From Alkalicoccobacillus gibsonii (GTDB lineage: Bacteria > Bacillota > Bacilli > Bacillales > Bacillaceae_D): a stretch of 64,000 nucleotides of DNA. The notes under the pieces are model-generated. The model made no database searches. It was not told the DNA's origin and saw only the letters and a list, made by a program, of their open reading frames with translations. Shown piece after piece: positions 61,704 through 64,000 of the stretch. The stretch covers positions 124,001-188,000 of the forward strand of contig NZ_JAEUZA010000005.1 of NCBI RefSeq assembly GCF_016798245.1, read 5' to 3'. The translations under genes and the position numbers were made by a program. Position 1 is the stretch's first letter. The number at the start of each line of letters is the position of its first letter.

Positions 61704-62816
61704 TTACTCAACTGTTTCTAGAAACGTCTCGTATTCTTCATCTGTCTTTGGAACTTCAATCTCTCCAGCTGTAATTTGACCTTTGTAGTCTTCAACAGCA
61801 CTTAGATCTTCGTCCGTTAGGTTTTGTTCAGATTCTGCAATATCAATTGCAGAGTCATCTAATCCAAACTCAAGAATCTCTCCACCAGGGAAGTTTCCGT
61901 TCATTGTATCTTCAGAAACAATTTGAACCGCTTGGTCTGTACGTTTAACCATTGATGTTAGAGTAACAGACTCGTCTGTACCATATTCACCTTCAGCATA
62001 CTGGTCACGGTCAACACCGATTACCCAGATGTTTTCCCCGTTACGCGCACGGTTGATTGCTTCAGTGAATACCCCGTTACCGGAGTCACCAGCAGAGTGA
62101 TAAATAATGTCTGTACCATTTGAGTACATTGTGTTCGCGATTTGTTGTGCTTTTGTTGGGTCGTTAAAGTCTGCAACGTATTGAACTTCGATTTCAGCAT
62201 CAGGATTCACTGATTTTACGCCTGCTTTGAAGCCGTTCTCAAACTTTTTGATTAGCTCACCTTCTACGCCACCAACAAAACCTACTTTGTCCGTTTCAGA
62301 GCGAAGTCCAGCAATCACTCCAACTAAGAATGAACCTTCATGTTCTTTAAATGTAATATTAGCAATGTTAGGAATTGGATTTCCATCTGCATCATTTACT
62401 ACTGTATCAACAATAGCTAATTGAGCATCTTCATTTTGTGTTGCAACTGTACGGATCGCATCTTCCATTAAGAAGCCGATTCCCCATGATAGATCATAGT
62501 TTTCACGTACAAGTTGACGAAGGTTTGGTTCGAATTCATCCAAGCTACCAGATTGAAGATAACTGAAATTCGTTCCTTCTTCTAGTCCTTGCTCTTCGCC
62601 AAAGGCTTGTAAACCTTCCCATGCTGATTGGTTAAATGACTTATCGTCAATTCCACCAACGTCTGTAACCATACCTACTTTAAATTCTGAAGGCTCGGTA
62701 GACTCGCCTTCTCCAGCTTCTCCTCCACCAGATGAGTTGTCATCACCTGATCCACATGCGGATAATGCTAGTACTGCCACGGTTGATAATGTAAGTGTTT
62801 GTAACCACTTTTTCAA
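61704..62816 (-). CDS. nupN: BMP-family nucleoside-binding lipoprotein NupN
   Basis: A 370-residue basic-membrane-protein-type lipoprotein. Signal peptide with lipobox LSAC (Cys21), an acidic Gly/Ser linker, then the ligand fold with GMVTDVGGIDDKSFNQSAW (about 48-66), GFVGGVEGELIKKFENGF and WVIGVDRDQYAEG. It captures purine nucleosides outside the cell. TTG 62816 is chosen because AAAGGGGG lies 8 nt upstream; the ATG at 62849 would put extra charged residues ahead of the signal peptide. Confidence 0.9.
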   Translation of the reverse strand: MKKWLQTLTLSTVAVLALSACGSGDDNSSGGGEAGEGESTEPSEFKVGMVTDVGGIDDKSFNQSAWEGLQAFGEEQGLEEGTNFSYLQSGSLDEFEPNLRQLVRENYDLSWGIGFLMEDAIRTVATQNEDAQLAIVDTVVNDADGNPIPNIANITFKEHEGSFLVGVIAGLRSETDKVGFVGGVEGELIKKFENGFKAGVKSVNPDAEIEVQYVADFNDPTKAQQIANTMYSNGTDIIYHSAGDSGNGVFTEAINRARNGENIWVIGVDRDQYAEGEYGTDESVTLTSMVKRTDQAVQIVSEDTMNGNFPGGEILEFGLDDSAIDIAESEQNLTDEDLSAVEDYKGQITAGEIEVPKTDEEYETFLETVE

Positions 62817-62892
62817 AATAAATTGCCCCCTTTTATTTATACGTCCCAACTCTTTTTTAACAGATGCTTGTCTATTTAAAGAGTAGTAGTAA

Positions 62893-62982
62893 ATGAGCGG
62901 CCCTAGTCATCAGAAGTCTGATGACCACCCTTCTCTCATGTCCAACCGCACTTAATATATCATACGAATGACCAAATGAAAA
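62893..62982 (-). promoter_or_regulatory. Promoter and structured leader of the nup operon
   Basis: On the minus strand TTTTCA (62982-62977), a 17-nt spacer and TATATT (62959-62954) give a promoter with its start near 62947. The RNA would then begin with a closed fold: GCGGTT (from 62949) pairs with GGCCGC (to 62897), enclosing an 8-bp hairpin GTCATCAG/CTGATGAC (62906-62925) and a 17-nt purine-rich unpaired strand. It does not match the purine-riboswitch core I know. Confidence 0.45.
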
Positions 62983-63013
62983 ATAGTTTTTTGAGAATGT
63001 TAGAGATTTACAC

Positions 63014-63062
63014 AAAAAAGCCTCATTTCTCCCCAAAAACAGGAAAGAAACAAGGCTTTTCT
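63014..63062 (-). terminator. Terminator of camS
   Basis: On the minus strand AAAAGCCT-TG-TTTCTTTCC pairs with GGGGAGAAA-TG-AGGCTTTT, followed by further T residues. It begins at the camS stop codon. Confidence 0.75.
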
Positions 63063-64000
63063 TTAGTCCATCACATGGATAAAGGGCTCTTCACCAGGCT
63101 CTGCAACGATTAAACTCTCTTGTTCACCACTCACAGAATTGACGTTCACTTCTACTTTAATATCATCATAATAGTTAGGAATAATGGAAGCAATAAACTG
63201 AGTTAAGGCCACAATCTCTGTTTTTCCATTATAGCGTAAGGGAATATCAACTGTTAGCTCCGTTAAACGATCGTTTTGATAAAAACCTTTCCCGACAACT
63301 CCAACGTATGTACTAAAGAAGTTTTGAATTTGCTCTTGGAACCGACCAAACTCATCTGAATCGTCACGCACATCTTGATTCGCGCGATCTGACGGGAACA
63401 AATAGGTGCTCTCATCAATACCTGACCAGCTTCCTAAGTCAGAGTTCGGCTCAGCGATCGCTGTTTGAAAATAAGTACCTGAGATAATAGACTCTCTTGG
63501 CTGCTCTCTAAATAAGCCGACAACAATTGGAATGTTGTTAAATGCTCCATCTAAATCTAAAAACTCCTGATCACGAAGACGATTAACAATCTCGTTTGCG
63601 ATTCGCTCACCATCTTCTTGAGTAACAGAATCTTCTAAAGGAGTAGAATAAAACTCATATAGCCCGTTCTCATCTGTGATTCGGAAGTTGTACACACTAT
63701 TTAAGGAAACACCAATAACTATGGCACCAAGCTCTATCTCACCATCTTCATTTTCTACCATGTAGTTTTGCTCTAAAATATGAGAGAGTGTTCTAGGACT
63801 GTTCTCTTCCTGTGCTCTCAGATCATCTCCTGATCCAAGTGCCGGGTTTAATCCCAATGGATTTTCTTCTTCATCATAGCGTCTTAACCAGTTATTCAGT
63901 AACTCTTTATTAATGAACTGTCCTTCTCTTAAGGAGTATTCACTTTGTGGAAAATGTTCTTTTGCAATACGCGTTAATCCCATTTCAAGTTCATCTAGAT
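63063..64000 (-). CDS. camS: CamS-family lipoprotein (partial, start beyond window)
   Basis: The C-terminal 312 residues of a CamS/YerH family lipoprotein. In Staphylococcus and Enterococcus the signal peptide of this protein yields a sex-pheromone peptide, while the mature protein's role is unclear. Visible are GAIVIGVSLNSVYNF, GTYFQTAIAEPNSDLGSW and the acidic C-terminus EPGEEPFIHVMD. The frame is open through base 64000, so the signal peptide and lipobox lie outside. In B. subtilis it is close to gatCAB; here 12 kb of transport genes lie between. Confidence 0.88.
   Translation of the reverse strand, partial: LDELEMGLTRIAKEHFPQSEYSLREGQFINKELLNNWLRRYDEEENPLGLNPALGSGDDLRAQEENSPRTLSHILEQNYMVENEDGEIELGAIVIGVSLNSVYNFRITDENGLYEFYSTPLEDSVTQEDGERIANEIVNRLRDQEFLDLDGAFNNIPIVVGLFREQPRESIISGTYFQTAIAEPNSDLGSWSGIDESTYLFPSDRANQDVRDDSDEFGRFQEQIQNFFSTYVGVVGKGFYQNDRLTELTVDIPLRYNGKTEIVALTQFIASIIPNYYDDIKVEVNVNSVSGEQESLIVAEPGEEPFIHVMD

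Noticed and set aside
62893-62949. Guanine/adenine riboswitch
   Set aside because: No conserved J1/2-J2/3 core and no pair of kissing loops could be found. The leader is listed only as a structured element.

Overview
The window looks like chromosome of a low-GC, endospore-forming Firmicute of the Bacillaceae (Bacillus or an alkaliphile-type relative). The signs are A+T-rich DNA, strong AGGAGG-type ribosome sites, frequent TTG starts, Fur and Zur boxes of the Bacillus 7-1-7 type, a BclB-like collagen-repeat spore-surface protein, GatCAB, a guanosine importer of the NupNOPQ type and a Yxd-type peptide-sensing module. No rRNA, tRNA, phage, transposase or CRISPR was seen. Genus is not determinable by eye.

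Layout. 1-4724 (minus): a two-component pair cut by the window edge, preceded by a tightly coupled set of S41-like peptidase, two GNATs, an unknown protein and a tubby/LOR-like protein. 4795-8650: an autoregulated-looking LacI regulator with an attenuator-like leader, small membrane and lipoproteins, and an OsmC protein. 8758-12613: Dus, NUDIX, a small P-loop kinase and rlmCD. 12740-15374: a TetR-controlled MFS exporter with a USP-like partner. 16266-19629: Fur-controlled siderophore-binding protein, FhuF-like reductase and an AraC/binding-protein fusion regulator. 20262-24705: AraC-GyrI regulator, M29 aminopeptidase, NmrA-like protein, threonine-aldolase-like enzyme. 24896-30222: Yxd-type response regulator/kinase/ABC/YxeA module. 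30322-31394: Zur-controlled ZinT lipoprotein. 31610-36224: TetR/ABC-2 pair, Fur-controlled flavodoxin, paired membrane proteins, SDR. 36537-40152: collagen-like protein, NlpC/P60-like protein, a decayed frame and a lipoprotein. 40411-44421: Fur-controlled ferric-siderophore ABC importer. 44440-50891: dgkB, a VanZ-family protein and gatCAB. 51175-57526: LacI-controlled GH3 glucosidase with a sugar importer lacking its own ATPase. 57990-62816: nucleoside ABC importer. 63063-64000: camS, cut by the window edge.

The housekeeping genes camS, gatC-gatA-gatB, dgkB and rlmCD all lie on the minus strand in the order I recall from Bacillus subtilis, where they are near neighbours. Here they are pushed apart by about 12, 2 and 32 kb of accessory genes, so most of the window reads as cargo in a conserved backbone. 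Metal homeostasis dominates the cargo: three Fur sites, one double Zur site, two siderophore-binding lipoproteins, a ferric reductase and a flavodoxin.

The most unusual structure is non-coding. Three intergenic arrays (31412-31544, 45638-45830, 57591-57940) consist of degenerate units spaced alternately 20 and 21 bp, with means of 20.4-20.8 bp, which is close to two turns of DNA. They are not coding and not CRISPR. I do not recognise them as a described repeat family.
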